Counted from the first letter of the stretch, positions 54,484 to 63,623 are shown. The stretch is 64,000 bases of DNA from Rubellimicrobium arenae (GCF_017916275.1 NZ_JAFMST010000014.1:44176-108175), one strand, 5' to 3'. Translations and numbers: made by a program. The notes: generated by a model from the sequence alone, not told the origin.

Positions 54484-56424
54484 TCAGGCCCGCTTGCCGA
54501 CCACCGCCACGCCCAGCACCTCAAGGACCCTGGCCTCGATGTCCTCGGCGTTGAGGCGGGCCTCGGCGTACATGTCGCGCGGGCTTGCCTGGTCGATGAA
54601 GGTGTCGGGCAGGCACATGGAGCGGAACTTCAGGCCCCCGTCAAAGACGCCCTCCTCCGCCAGGAGCTGGGCGACATGGGAGCCGAAGCCGCCCACCGCC
54701 CCTTCCTCGATGGTGATGAGCACCTCATGCCGGCGGGCGAGGTCCAGGATCATGTCGCGATCGAGCGGCTTGGCGAAGCGGGCGTCGGCAACCGTCGGGC
54801 GGATGCCCCGGGCCTCCAGCGCCTCGGCGGCCTTCAGGGCCTCCTGCAGGCGGGTGCCAAGGGACAGGAGGGCGACGCCCGAGCCGTCGCGGATGATCCG
54901 GCCCCTGCCGATCTCCAGCGGCGGGGCGTCCCAGTCGATCTCCACGCCCACGCCCTCGCCCCGTGGGAACCGGAAGGCGATCGGGCCCTGGTCGTGCGCG
55001 GCGGCGGTGACGACCATCCGTGCGAGTTCGGCCTCGTCGGCGGCGGCCATGACCACGAAGCCGGGAAGATTGGCCAGGAAGGCCACGTCGAAGCTGCCCG
55101 CATGCGTGGCGCCGTCGGCGCCCACCAGCCCCGCGCGGTCGATGGCAAAGCGGACGGGCAGGCGCTGGATCGCCACGTCGTGGACGACCTGATCGTAACC
55201 GCGCTGCAGGAAGGTCGAGTAGATCGCGCAGAAGGGCTTCAGCCCCCCGGCGGCCATCCCGGCGGCAAAGGTGACGGCGTGCTGTTCGGCGATGCCGACG
55301 TCGAAGCAGCGGCCCGAAAAGCGGTCCATGAACTTCGAAAGGCCGGTGCCGTCCGGCATGGCGGCGGTGACGGCGACGATGGCGCGGTCGCGGGCGGCGC
55401 ACCGGACCAGCGCATCGGCGAAGACGCTCGTGTAGCTGGGCGCGTTGGACGGCGCCTTGGCTTGCGTGCCGGTCACCACGTCGAACTTGTTGGTGGCGTG
55501 GCCGCGGTCGGCGGCAGCCTCGGCCGGAGCATAGCCCTTGCCCTTGCGGGTGATGGCGTGGATCAGGACCGGCCCTGTCGCCCGCGCCTTGACGGTGCGC
55601 AGCACCGAGAGGAGCTGCTCCATGTCGTGCCCGTCCACCGGGCCCACATAGGAGAAGCCGAGCTCGTCGAACAGCGTGCCATGACCCACGGCCAGATGCT
55701 TGAGGGCGTCCTTGGCCCGCTTGGCCCCTTCGCGGAGCGGTTCGGGCAGGAAGCCGGCGGCGGCCTTGACGGCGGCGCGGAGATCCTGGAACGGCGCGCC
55801 GGCGTAAAGCCGGGTGAGGTAGGCCGACATCGCCCCGACAGGCGGAGCGATCGACATCTCGTTGTCGTTGAGGATCACGAACATCCGCGTGCCGAGGTGG
55901 CCCGCGTTGTTCATGGCCTCATAGGCCATGCCGGCGCTGATGGACCCGTCGCCGATCACGGCGATGCAGTCGCCGAGGCCGCAATGATCCGGAGGCTCGG
56001 CCCCGAGGTCGCGCGCCACGGCCAGGCCCAGCGCCGCCGAGATCGACGTGGAGGAATGCGCCGCGCCGAAGGGGTCGTAGGGGGACTCGCTCCGCTTGGT
56101 GAAGCCGGACAGGCCATCCTTCTGCCGCAGGGTGCGGATGCGGTCCCGGCGCCCCGTGAGGATCTTGTGCGGGTAGGCCTGATGGCCGACATCCCAGACG
56201 ACCCGGTCGCGCGGCGTGTCGAAGACCGCATGAAGCGCCACGGTCAGCTCCACCACGCCCAGGCCCGCGCCGAGGTGTCCGCCGGTGACCGACACGGCCG
56301 AGATGGTTTCGGCCCGAAGCTCGTCGGCGACCTGCCGAAGCTGGCTATCGGTCAGGCCCTTGAGGTCGCGAGGATCGCGCACCCGGTCGAGCAGGGGCGT
56401 GCGGGGACGGTTCGGTTCGGTCAT
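54484..56424 (-). CDS. dxs: 1-deoxy-D-xylulose-5-phosphate synthase
   Basis: Thiamine-diphosphate enzyme condensing pyruvate and glyceraldehyde 3-phosphate, the entry of the MEP pathway. 646 aa, full length. The ThDP motif is [33 protein letters not shown] and [13 protein letters not shown] are typical of Dxs; the transketolase C-terminal domain is intact. Two starts are possible: GTG 56433 (GTGA overlap with the ispA stop) and ATG 56424. I prefer ATG 56424 because GGAAG lies at a normal distance from it. Last gene of HDAC-xseB-ispA-dxs. Confidence 0.95.
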   Translation of the reverse strand: MTEPNRPRTPLLDRVRDPRDLKGLTDSQLRQVADELRAETISAVSVTGGHLGAGLGVVELTVALHAVFDTPRDRVVWDVGHQAYPHKILTGRRDRIRTLRQKDGLSGFTKRSESPYDPFGAAHSSTSISAALGLAVARDLGAEPPDHCGLGDCIAVIGDGSISAGMAYEAMNNAGHLGTRMFVILNDNEMSIAPPVGAMSAYLTRLYAGAPFQDLRAAVKAAAGFLPEPLREGAKRAKDALKHLAVGHGTLFDELGFSYVGPVDGHDMEQLLSVLRTVKARATGPVLIHAITRKGKGYAPAEAAADRGHATNKFDVVTGTQAKAPSNAPSYTSVFADALVRCAARDRAIVAVTAAMPDGTGLSKFMDRFSGRCFDVGIAEQHAVTFAAGMAAGGLKPFCAIYSTFLQRGYDQVVHDVAIQRLPVRFAIDRAGLVGADGATHAGSFDVAFLANLPGFVVMAAADEAELARMVVTAAAHDQGPIAFRFPRGEGVGVEIDWDAPPLEIGRGRIIRDGSGVALLSLGTRLQEALKAAEALEARGIRPTVADARFAKPLDRDMILDLARRHEVLITIEEGAVGGFGSHVAQLLAEEGVFDGGLKFRSMCLPDTFIDQASPRDMYAEARLNAEDIEARVLEVLGVAVVGKRA

Positions 56425-56429
56425 GGCAT

Positions 56430-57338
56430 TCACTTCCGGCGGGTCGTGACGAAGCGGGCGGCCTCGCGCAGGGGGGCGGCCGCCTCGCCATAGGGGTCGA
56501 GCGCCGCGCAGGCCTCCTCGACAAGCGATCTGGCGCGGTCCTTGGCCCCGTCGAGGCCCAGGAGGGAAACGAAGGTCGCCTTGCCCCGTCCGGCATCCTT
56601 GCCGATGGCCTTGCCCACCTCTTCCGCGCTACCCTCCACGTCGAGGATGTCGTCCGCGATCTGGAAGGCGAGGCCCAGCGCATCCCCATAGGCCAGGAGG
56701 GCCGACGCGTCCGCCCCCGCCATGCGGGGCCCTGCCGCGGCCGACCAGCTGATCAGCGCGCCCGTCTTGCGGGCCTGGAGGGCGGTGATGTCCGTAAGGC
56801 CAAGCGGCGCGGCGGCCGTTTCGGCGGCGATGTCGAGCGCCTGCCCGCCCACCATTCCCGCCACTCCGGCCGCCCGGGCCAGCGTGAGGGCGAGCGCGAG
56901 CCGAGCCTCGGGCGGGCATCCGGCCCCGCACACCAGCTCGAAGGCCAGCGACTGGAGCGCGTCCCCCGCAAGGACCGCCGTGGCTTCGTCCCAGGCCCTG
57001 TGAACCGTCGGCCGCCCGCGACGCAGGTCGTCGTCGTCCATGCAGGGCAGGTCGTCATGGATCAGCGAATAGGCGTGAAGCGCCTCGATGGCGGCGGCGG
57101 CGGGCGCGGCCTGCGCGTCGGTCAGCCCGTGAAGGCGCGCGCCCTCCATGACCAGGAAACCCCGCAGGCCCTTGCCCCCCTCGCAGGCGTAGAGCATCGC
57201 AGCGGCCACGGGACCGGGTTCCCCCGAAAGGGCGCGGCGCAGCTCGGCCTCGGCGGCGGCGCGGGCCCGAGCGAGGGCCGCATCGAAGGACAGGGGCCCG
57301 GCACCCGGCCGGGCTACCCGCAGGGCGCTGTCGGACAT
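56430..57338 (-). CDS. ispA: Farnesyl/geranyl diphosphate synthase
   Basis: Builds short prenyl diphosphates from IPP and DMAPP. 302 aa, typical of bacterial short-chain synthases. First Asp-rich motif [18 protein letters not shown] with the characteristic two-residue insertion (DDxxxxD), second [11 protein letters not shown]. The [11 protein letters not shown] segment occupies the usual GGKRLRP position. Start ATG 57338 lies 7 bp downstream of xseB, so translation is coupled. Feeds the long-chain synthase at 30420. Confidence 0.94.
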   Translation of the reverse strand: MSDSALRVARPGAGPLSFDAALARARAAAEAELRRALSGEPGPVAAAMLYACEGGKGLRGFLVMEGARLHGLTDAQAAPAAAAIEALHAYSLIHDDLPCMDDDDLRRGRPTVHRAWDEATAVLAGDALQSLAFELVCGAGCPPEARLALALTLARAAGVAGMVGGQALDIAAETAAAPLGLTDITALQARKTGALISWSAAAGPRMAGADASALLAYGDALGLAFQIADDILDVEGSAEEVGKAIGKDAGRGKATFVSLLGLDGAKDRARSLVEEACAALDPYGEAAAPLREAARFVTTRRK

Positions 57339-57345
57339 TCCGGAT

Positions 57346-57588
57346 TCAGCCGGCGTCGAAGGGCTGGAGCCCGGCCGGCTGGCCGCCGTCGCCCAGCGTG
57401 ATCTTCGACACCTTCTCCTCAGCCTCGGCGAGCTTCTGCTGGCAGCGGGCGCGCAGGGCCGCGCCACGCTCATAGAGCCTGATCGAGTCATCGAGCGCGA
57501 CGTCGCCACGCTCCAGGCGCGTGACCACGCCCTCGAGTTCCGCAAGCGCCTCCTCGAAGGTCATCTCGTTGATGGGTTTCTCGCTCAC
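57346..57588 (-). CDS. xseB: Exodeoxyribonuclease VII small subunit
   Basis: 80-aa subunit of ExoVII, a single-strand nuclease. The XseB pattern is FEEALAELEGVVTRLERGD followed by LDDSIRLYERGAALRARCQ. Starts GTG 57588, overlapping the histone-deacetylase-like stop by four bases (GTGA). The large subunit XseA is not in this window. Confidence 0.95.
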   Translation of the reverse strand: MSEKPINEMTFEEALAELEGVVTRLERGDVALDDSIRLYERGAALRARCQQKLAEAEEKVSKITLGDGGQPAGLQPFDAG

Positions 57589-58511
57589 GCTTGTCCTCCC
57601 AGGGCCGCCACATGCGCCGCCACGCCGTCGCGCAGGGCGCCGAGGTCATAGCCTCCTTCGAGGACGGATACCACGCGCCCCGCGCAACTTTGCTGCGCCA
57701 CCTCGCAGAGCCTTGAGGTCGTCCAGCCGAAATCCGCTGTCTCCAGCAGGAGGCCGCCCAGGGGATCGTCCCTGTGCGCGTCGAAGCCTGCCGAGATCAG
57801 CAGGAGGTCCGGCGCATGGGCCCTGAGGCGGGGCAGGACGTGGTCGGCCACGACCTGACGGTACCCGGCGCTGCCGATGCCGGCCGCCAGGGGCAGGTTC
57901 AGGACCGTGCCATGCGGCCCTTCGTCGGCAGCGTCGCCGGTCCCGGGGAACAGGGGCGACTGGTGCGTGGACACGAACAGGATGCGCGGGTCCTCCTCGA
58001 CCAAGGCCTGGGTGCCGTTCCCGTGGTGGACGTCGAAGTCCACGATGGCCACGCGTTCCGCGCCATGGACGTCGATGGCCCGCCGCGCCGCGAGCGCCAC
58101 GTTCCCGAACAGGCAGAAGCCCATGGGCGTGCGGGCCAAAGCGTGATGCCCCGGTGGCCGCACCGCCGCAAAGGCCGCAGGGTGGGCGCCCTCCATGACC
58201 AGGTCCACCGCCCGAAGCGCCGCCCCTGCCCCCAGCCGCGCGGCGCGGACCGAGCCGGCCGACAGGTAGGTGTCGGGGTCGAGCGGCACCTGGCCCCGGG
58301 CCGGCTCACGCCGGGCCAGCGCCTCCAGATAGCCTGGAGGGTGGAGGACCGTGAGCTCCTCGTCCGTGGCTTCGGCGGCTTCATGCCGCGCAAGGGTCAG
58401 GCCCGCCAGACCCGCCAGAACGGCGGCGTACCGCTCCGGCCGCTCGGGATGCCCGGGCGGGGGCTGGTGGCGCGCGCAATCGGAGTGGGTCAGGAGAACC
58501 GGAATGGACAT
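57585..58511 (-). CDS. Histone deacetylase family protein (acetylpolyamine/AcuC type)
   Basis: 308-aa zinc hydrolase of the arginase/deacetylase superfamily. HPERPERYAAVL near the N-terminus, RPPGHHAL (the two catalytic His residues), FDVHHGNGTQ (zinc Asp and His) and ISAGFDAHRDDPLGG (second zinc Asp) are all present. ATG 58511 (MSIPVLLTH) is the family start. Bacterial members deacetylate polyamines or proteins; which one applies here is unknown. First gene of the operon leading into xseB, ispA and dxs. Confidence 0.93.
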   Translation of the reverse strand: MSIPVLLTHSDCARHQPPPGHPERPERYAAVLAGLAGLTLARHEAAEATDEELTVLHPPGYLEALARREPARGQVPLDPDTYLSAGSVRAARLGAGAALRAVDLVMEGAHPAAFAAVRPPGHHALARTPMGFCLFGNVALAARRAIDVHGAERVAIVDFDVHHGNGTQALVEEDPRILFVSTHQSPLFPGTGDAADEGPHGTVLNLPLAAGIGSAGYRQVVADHVLPRLRAHAPDLLLISAGFDAHRDDPLGGLLLETADFGWTTSRLCEVAQQSCAGRVVSVLEGGYDLGALRDGVAAHVAALGGQA

Positions 58512-58562
58512 AGCCACCACAAGAGCGGCAGACCGGCGCGGACGCAAGCGCCGGAGGTCCCC

Positions 58563-59108
58563 ATGCGTTTCCTTCCGCTGACTGTTCTGCTGCTTTTCGC
58601 CCTCCCGGTCGCGGCCCAGGAGCCGATGCGGGAGGTCACCGCCGACCTGGACCGGGACGGCAGCCCTGAAACCTATGCCCTGATCGAGAACGGCAGAGGC
58701 ACGGTCGATCTCGTGGTCGACGGCCGGGCGGGCCGCCGCACGGCGGGAGACGTGGCCTGGACCGGCGGGATGCCCGGGCAGGAGCCGGGCCTTTCGCTCA
58801 GTCCCTCGGGGTCGGTTCTGCTCACCTCGCGCAACGACTCGGTGGGCCGGGACCGCTGGACACTGACCCTGACGCTGGCCTACCGCGAGGGCGACCTCCG
58901 GGTCGCGGGCATCACCTATGGCTGGCGCGACACGCTCGGGCCCCAGACCGGCTGGGGCGGCTGCGACCTGAACCTGCTGACCGGGCGCGGCACGGTGACG
59001 GGTCCGGGGGGCGAACAGGGGATCGTCGTTCCCTTTCCGGCCCCCCGTCTCTGGGAATGGCGCGAAGCGGACCTGCCCCAGCGCCTGCCCGCGGAGTGCT
59101 TCGGCTAG
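58563..59108 (+). CDS. Exported protein of unknown function, 181 aa
   Basis: Signal peptide (LPLTVLLLFALPVAAQ), so a periplasmic protein. The mature region begins EPMREVTADLDRDGSPETYAL, a calcium-binding-like DxDxDG segment as in FG-GAP/VCBS repeats, followed by beta-rich sequence with an odd WGGCDLNLLTGRGTV block. I do not recognise a family. A single Cys pair (GGCDLN...PAECFG) could form a disulphide. Divergent from the HDAC gene; its stop shares a CTAG with the petR stop. Confidence 0.75.
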   Translation: MRFLPLTVLLLFALPVAAQEPMREVTADLDRDGSPETYALIENGRGTVDLVVDGRAGRRTAGDVAWTGGMPGQEPGLSLSPSGSVLLTSRNDSVGRDRWTLTLTLAYREGDLRVAGITYGWRDTLGPQTGWGGCDLNLLTGRGTVTGPGGEQGIVVPFPAPRLWEWREADLPQRLPAECFG

Positions 59109-59815
59109 TCCGGGGCGAGCCGGTAGCCGGCCCCCCGCACCGTCTGGAGATAGCGGGGCTGACGGGGATCAGGCTCGATCTTGCGGCGCAGACGGGTGAT
59201 CTGGACATCCACCGCCCGCTCCTGCGCAGGGCTTGGCACGCCCCGCGGTCCGGCTTCCTCGATCAGGCGGGTGCGGGTGACCGTTGCGCCAGGGTCCGCC
59301 GCGAGGATCCGCATCAGCCCGGCCTCGGTGGCGGTGAGCCGCAGGGGCTCGCCCTCGTCGCGCGACAATTCCCCGCGTTCGACGTCGTAGGTCATCGCGC
59401 CCAGCCGCAGCACCTTGGGCAGCGGCGCGGGCGGAGGGTCGGCCTCGGGCGTGGCGCGACGCAGGATGGCGCCGATCCGCAGCAGCAGCTCCTTGGGGTC
59501 GAAGGGCTTGGCCAGGTAGTCGTCCGCCCCGGCCTCGAGCCCCAGGATGCGATCCATCGTTTCGCCCCGTGCCGTGAGCAGCAGGACCGGCACGCGCAGG
59601 CGTGACCGGATCTCGCGGCAGAAGGACAGGCCGTCTTCGCCCGGCATCATGACATCGAGCACGATCAGGTCGAAGGCGAGCCCGGCCAGGAGCCGGCGCG
59701 CCCGCGCGGCGTCCGGGGCGGCGGTCACAAGCAGGCCGTTCTTGCGAAGGAACCGGGTCAGGAGCCCGCGGATACGTTCGTCGTCGTCGACGATCAGAAG
59801 ATGGGGCGGCTCCAC
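59105..59815 (-). CDS. petR: OmpR-family response regulator, PetR-like
   Basis: 236-aa two-domain regulator. The receiver domain has the acidic pair in LLIVDDDERIRG, phosphoacceptor Asp54 (IVLDVMMPGEDG) and Lys103 (YLAKPF); the C-terminal winged helix ends LQTVRGAGYRLAPD. It starts with GTG 59815, directly after the stop of a MarR-type gene. That pairing matches petP-petR of Rhodobacter capsulatus, where PetR is needed for cytochrome bc1 expression. Unlike there, no petABC genes follow. No histidine kinase is adjacent. Confidence 0.88.
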   Translation of the reverse strand: MEPPHLLIVDDDERIRGLLTRFLRKNGLLVTAAPDAARARRLLAGLAFDLIVLDVMMPGEDGLSFCREIRSRLRVPVLLLTARGETMDRILGLEAGADDYLAKPFDPKELLLRIGAILRRATPEADPPPAPLPKVLRLGAMTYDVERGELSRDEGEPLRLTATEAGLMRILAADPGATVTRTRLIEEAGPRGVPSPAQERAVDVQITRLRRKIEPDPRQPRYLQTVRGAGYRLAPD

Positions 59816-60325
59816 TCAGCGGCCCCCGGACTTGTCGGCGGCTTCGAAATGACGGCGCATTTCGGGGTCCATCATCGCCTCGAGCACCTGCCGGAACCCC
59901 GCCACCGCCTGCGGCCCCGCGGCGCGATAGGCCGCGCGCATCCGGTCGCGCTGGGCGTCGGCCAGCGCCTTCTCCAGGGTCCTGCCGGTCTCGGTTAGAT
60001 GCAGGTGACGCTCGCGGCGATCCTCGCGGCCGACCCTGGCCTCGACCAGCCCGTCCTCCATGAGACGGCGCAGGACGCGGTTCAGCGACTGCTTGGTGAC
60101 GCCCAGGATGTCGAGAAGGTTGCCCACCGTGGTCCCCGGGCTGCGCGCGATGAAATGGAGCGCGCGGTGATGCGCCCGGCCGTAGTCCTGCTCCTCGAGG
60201 ATGCGGTCCGGGGCGGCGGTGAAGCCGCGATAGGCGAAGAACATCGCCTCGATCCCTTTCCGCAACTGCTCGTCGGTCAGGTAGAGGAGCCCATGCCCCC
60301 CCTGCGGTCCCGGTCGCTCGGCCAT
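59816..60325 (-). CDS. petP: MarR-family regulator, PetP-like
   Basis: 169-aa winged-helix regulator. MarR core: HHRALHFIARSPGTTVGNLL, GVTKQSLNRVLRRLMEDGLV and VGREDRRERHLHLTETGRTL (wing with DxRxR). Size and position next to the OmpR-type gene match PetP of Rhodobacter capsulatus. ATG 60325 is preferred, giving MAERPGPQ; the 16 residues upstream are unlikely to be translated. An imperfect palindrome upstream (60357-60371) may be its operator. Confidence 0.87.
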   Translation of the reverse strand: MAERPGPQGGHGLLYLTDEQLRKGIEAMFFAYRGFTAAPDRILEEQDYGRAHHRALHFIARSPGTTVGNLLDILGVTKQSLNRVLRRLMEDGLVEARVGREDRRERHLHLTETGRTLEKALADAQRDRMRAAYRAAGPQAVAGFRQVLEAMMDPEMRRHFEAADKSGGR

Positions 60326-60356
60326 GCGTCCCCCTGTGCTTGCCCACCGAAAATAC

Positions 60357-60371
60357 GTCAGCGACGTTGAC
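60357..60371. promoter_or_regulatory. Possible MarR-type operator upstream of petP
   Basis: GTCA-GCGACGT-TGAC: short inverted arms with a 7-bp spacer, inside ACGTCAGCGACGTTGACA, 31 bp upstream of petP. Weak evidence. Confidence 0.35.
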
Positions 60372-60422
60372 ATTCCAAGGACCCACTGATAGCCCCTGCC
60401 CCGGAACGCGCAACTTTATGTC

Positions 60423-60439
60423 CGATTTGGACCAAATCG
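60423..60439. promoter_or_regulatory. Perfect palindrome upstream of ilvE
   Basis: CGATTTGG-A-CCAAATCG: 8-bp arms around one central base, 26 bp upstream of ATG 60466. Same geometry as the HxlR palindrome at 29944. It would lie in the ilvE leader if the downstream start is used, or inside the coding region if ATG 60418 is used. Confidence 0.6.
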
Positions 60440-60465
60440 CGACAGGATTGACAAGGGAGTTCGGC

Positions 60466-61335
60466 ATGGCCGGGGCTTACGACGACCGCGACGGGTGGAT
60501 CTGGATGGATGGCAAGCTCGTGCCGTGGCGCGACGCGACCGTGCACGTGCTGACCCATGCCCTCCATTACGCTTCGGCCGTGTTCGAGGGCGAGCGCTGC
60601 TACAACGGCAAGATCTTCAAGGGCCACGAGCATTCCCTGCGCCTGCGGAAGTCGGCGGACCTTCTCGACATGGAGATCCCCTTCTCGGCCGAGGAGATCG
60701 ACGCCGCCAAGGACGCGATGCTGAAGGCCAACGGCTGGACCGATGCCTATGTGCGCGCGATCGCCTGGCGCGGGTCGGGCGAGGACATGGGCGTGTCGGC
60801 CCGCCGCAACCCCGTCCGCCTGGCGGTGGCGGGCTGGGAATGGGGCGCCTACTACGGCGACGCCAAGATGAAGGGCGCCAAGCTCGACATCTCCAAGTGG
60901 AAGCGTCCCTCGCCCGAGACGATCCCCTCAGAGGCCAAGGCGGCCGGCCTTTACATGATCTGCACGATGTCCAAGCACCAGGCCGAAGCCAAGGGCTGCT
61001 CGGACGCGATGATGATGGACTACCGGGGCTACGTGGCCGAGGCGACGGGCGCCAACATCTTCTTCGTCAAGGACGGAGAGGTTCACACGCCGCTGGCGGA
61101 CTGCTTCCTCAACGGCCTGACGCGCCAGACCGTGATCGGAATGCTGGAGGACAAGCAGATCAAGGTCCATCAGCGCCACATCATGCCGTCGGAGCTCGAG
61201 GGCTTCGAGCAGTGCTGGCTCACGGGGACGGCTGCCGAGGTGACGCCCGTCGGACAGATCGGCGACTACAGCTTCGAGGTGGGCCAGATGACCCGCGACA
61301 TCGCGACCGCCTACGAGAAGCTGGTGCGGGCCTGA
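60466..61335 (+). CDS. ilvE: Branched-chain amino acid aminotransferase
   Basis: PLP enzyme for the last step of Leu, Ile and Val synthesis and the first of their degradation. 289 aa from ATG 60466, chosen because AAGGGAG sits 6 bases upstream and the family N-terminus is MAGAYDDRDGWIWMDG; an upstream ATG at 60418 would add 16 residues over a palindrome. PLP Lys158 in SEAKAAGLY; substrate and phosphate residues in HYASAVFEGERCYNG, EATGANIFFV and LNGLTRQTVIGML. The fold type IV family length is normal. Confidence 0.94.
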   Translation: MAGAYDDRDGWIWMDGKLVPWRDATVHVLTHALHYASAVFEGERCYNGKIFKGHEHSLRLRKSADLLDMEIPFSAEEIDAAKDAMLKANGWTDAYVRAIAWRGSGEDMGVSARRNPVRLAVAGWEWGAYYGDAKMKGAKLDISKWKRPSPETIPSEAKAAGLYMICTMSKHQAEAKGCSDAMMMDYRGYVAEATGANIFFVKDGEVHTPLADCFLNGLTRQTVIGMLEDKQIKVHQRHIMPSELEGFEQCWLTGTAAEVTPVGQIGDYSFEVGQMTRDIATAYEKLVRA

Positions 61336-61346
61336 TCGCACGGGCC

Positions 61347-61381
61347 GGGCGGGGCGGAGGGGATCATCCGTCGCCCCGCCC
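61347..61381. terminator. Bidirectional terminator between ilvE and the EamA gene
   Basis: Perfect 10-bp stem GGGCGGGGCG/CGCCCCGCCC with a 15-nt loop that can extend by GGA/TCC. The right arm overlaps the last codons of the convergent transporter gene. Confidence 0.5.
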
Positions 61382-62302
61382 CACCTCGCGCTCCCGCGCG
61401 CGCTCGAGGCCGAGCTGGCGCTCGCGCCAGATGATGAGGATGCCGGCCAGGATGATGATCGCCGCCCCCAAGAGGGTGGTGCGGGCCGGCACCTCCGAGA
61501 AGACGGCATAGCCGATGACGATGGCGAGCAGCATGGAGGCATAGTCGAAGGGCGCCACCAGCCCTGCCTCGGCATAGCGGTAGGCCGAGGTCAGGCCGAT
61601 CTGCGCCACTCCGCCCAGAAGCCCTGCCAGGATCAGGAACACCGTCTCGCGCGCGGTGGGGACGACCCAGCCGAAGGGCAGCGTGAGCAGCGACAGCAGG
61701 GTTGCCGTGACCGAGAACCAGAAGACGATGGCCGCCGTCCCCTCGGTCATGGTGAGCCGCCGCACGAAGACCTGCGCCAGCGCCGCGAAGACGGCCCCGC
61801 CCAGCGTCACGACGGCGCCCAGCGTCTCGCGGGGGGAGACATCGGCGCCGACCGTCATGCGGGGGGACAGCACGACCATGACCCCCGCCAGCCCCAGGGC
61901 GACGGCCAGCACGCGGAAGGCCCGCACCGGCTCGCCCAGGAACATCGCCCCGAAGATCACGACCAGCAGCGGCGCGGCGTAGCCGATGGCCGTCACCTCC
62001 GGCAGCGGCAGCACGCCCAGACCGGCGAAGCCCAGACCCATGGCCGTGGTCCCCACGAGGCCCCGCCAGACATGGCCCAGCATGTCGTGGGTCCGGAGCC
62101 CCTGCGCGAGGTTGCCCTGCCAGAGCAGCCAGACCACGATCACCGGGCAGGCGAAGAGGGAGCGGAAGAACACCACCTCGCCCGCCGGGACATGGTCCGA
62201 GACGGCCTTGATCAGCGAGGACATGGCCGTGAAGATGGCAACGGCAGACAGCTTGAGGGCAATGCCCTTCAGGGGCTGCCGGGACGGACGGTCGGGAGGC
62301 AT
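61364..62302 (-). CDS. EamA/DMT-family transporter
   Basis: 312-aa inner-membrane protein with ten predicted helices arranged as two EamA repeats of five. Examples are LSAVAIFTAMSSLIKAV, EVTAIGYAAPLLVVIFGAMF and VAPFDYASMLLAIVIGYAVFSE. The EP/ES motifs at the end of each repeat (FLGEPV; FSEVP) are diagnostic. Substrate cannot be told; relatives export amino acids or metabolites. Ends in a charged cytoplasmic tail. Confidence 0.92.
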   Translation of the reverse strand: MPPDRPSRQPLKGIALKLSAVAIFTAMSSLIKAVSDHVPAGEVVFFRSLFACPVIVVWLLWQGNLAQGLRTHDMLGHVWRGLVGTTAMGLGFAGLGVLPLPEVTAIGYAAPLLVVIFGAMFLGEPVRAFRVLAVALGLAGVMVVLSPRMTVGADVSPRETLGAVVTLGGAVFAALAQVFVRRLTMTEGTAAIVFWFSVTATLLSLLTLPFGWVVPTARETVFLILAGLLGGVAQIGLTSAYRYAEAGLVAPFDYASMLLAIVIGYAVFSEVPARTTLLGAAIIILAGILIIWRERQLGLERAREREVGRGDG

Positions 62303-62360
62303 GGGGGCTCCGCATGTCGGGCCCCCCAGCTAGTCCCGGGTGGCGTCCGGGTTCAACCCG

Positions 62361-62549
62361 TCATTGATCGCGGTTGCGGAGCATCTTCAGGAGAGGTTTC
62401 AGCCGCCCCTCGGCCGGAGTCGCGGGCCGGCGCATATGGAGCGTGCGGACGGCCGGATGCGGCATCTCCTCGCGCGCGAGCCGCAGGAAGTGCCTGAGCC
62501 GCAGGGCGGCGTTCTCGGGGGCGGGGTGGTCGGCGATATGACGTGTCAT
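62361..62549 (-). CDS. Small basic protein, 62 aa, tentative
   Basis: Arg/His-rich helical peptide starting MTRHIADHPAPENAALRLRH and ending LKPLLKMLRNRDQ. GGAG at a good distance upstream (8 bases) supports ATG 62549. The composition is that of a real helical protein rather than random GC-rich translation, but I cannot link it to a family. It lies between two - strand genes. Confidence 0.5.
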   Translation of the reverse strand: MTRHIADHPAPENAALRLRHFLRLAREEMPHPAVRTLHMRRPATPAEGRLKPLLKMLRNRDQ

Positions 62550-62579
62550 GAGACAATCTCCGATCTCGGGAGCCCCAAT

Positions 62580-63623
62580 CTAGCCCGATCCGGCGGGAAA
62601 ATCACCCCTCTGCGCAAGGTCCCGCAGCAGCGGACCGTAGTCGTCGAGGAGGTCCACGGGAATGCCGGCGGCGCGGAGGGCTGCCACGGGCGGCTCGAGG
62701 GCCACGCGCCCGGCGCGGCGCAGGGTGACGCGAATCACCCGCCCCGGATGCCGGGCGGCGGCGGCGGCATAGATGGCCGCGTCGTGCTGGCCGGTGTCCC
62801 CGACCAGCCAGAAGCGCAGGCCGGGGTTGGCCGCCATCAGACGGTCGATGACGCTGCCCTTGTGCTCGCCATGGGTGGCGGCAAGCGGTTGCATCTCGCT
62901 GATCCCCAGATCCCGGAGAAAGAGCGGCGCCCGGACGACCCCGGCCTGGGCCAGCAGCTCTTCCAGGAACGCGTGCATGTTCCAGGGCGAGGACGACACG
63001 AAGAACACGGGATTGCGCCCGCCCTGCGACAGCCGGGCCAGCAGCTCGACCGCGTCCGGGAACACGGTCCGGCTGCCCAGGTTGCCGGTCAGCGTCGTCC
63101 AGAGATTGCGCCACAGGCTCCAGGCGCCGGTCAGGATCACCGTGTCGTCGATGTCCGAAACGACGGCGAACGCCGCTCCGGACGGGGTGACCTGGACCGG
63201 CAGGACCGCCTCGGCGCCCTCGGCCTCCACGGCGACCTCCGCCCAGCCCTGCGCGTCCTGCCAGGGCACGAGGAGCGTGAAGTAGCCCTCCTCGTCCGTC
63301 ACGGCGGATAGGTCGTGGGCGCGTGCCCGGACGGTCACCTCGGCCACCTCGTCGGTCAGGAACAGGGACAGCATCTGAAGCGCGTTGCGTCCCCGCCGCT
63401 GCCCTTCGCGCACAGAGGGACGGATCAAACGGCTGAGCACGCGGCCCCGGGCCACCCAGTGCTCTGGGGTGGAATATCCAAGGTAGGCCTCGATGACAGG
63501 CGGCTCCCTCCGCATCGGACGCAGGCGGCCCAGGATGGCCTCGAACCATGCCTCGGCCCTGACCAGGATCTTGGCGATGCCACGCTTCACGAACGAGGTC
63601 CCGGGCCCAACCCGAAATGACAT
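62580..63623 (-). CDS. App1-like phosphatidate phosphatase (DUF2183)
   Basis: 347-aa HAD-type phosphatase. The DxDxT catalytic motif is in VSDIDDTVI (Asp157, Asp159, Thr161), followed by FFVSSSPWNMHAFLEELL (motif II Ser) and RFWLVGDTGQHDAAIY (motif IV). This matches the App1/DUF2183 family, phosphatidate phosphatase in yeast. The N-terminal 100 residues form the beta-rich domain seen in bacterial members. ATG 63623 is placed directly after a 13-bp hairpin; a GTG at 63590 is an alternative. Substrate in bacteria is unproven. Confidence 0.88.
   Translation of the reverse strand: MSFRVGPGTSFVKRGIAKILVRAEAWFEAILGRLRPMRREPPVIEAYLGYSTPEHWVARGRVLSRLIRPSVREGQRRGRNALQMLSLFLTDEVAEVTVRARAHDLSAVTDEEGYFTLLVPWQDAQGWAEVAVEAEGAEAVLPVQVTPSGAAFAVVSDIDDTVILTGAWSLWRNLWTTLTGNLGSRTVFPDAVELLARLSQGGRNPVFFVSSSPWNMHAFLEELLAQAGVVRAPLFLRDLGISEMQPLAATHGEHKGSVIDRLMAANPGLRFWLVGDTGQHDAAIYAAAAARHPGRVIRVTLRRAGRVALEPPVAALRAAGIPVDLLDDYGPLLRDLAQRGDFPAGSG

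Noticed and set aside
62353..62556. Alternative 67-codon - strand frame overlapping the 62-aa ORF
   Set aside because: Arg/Pro-rich shadow composition and a poorer ribosome site than the frame starting at 62549.
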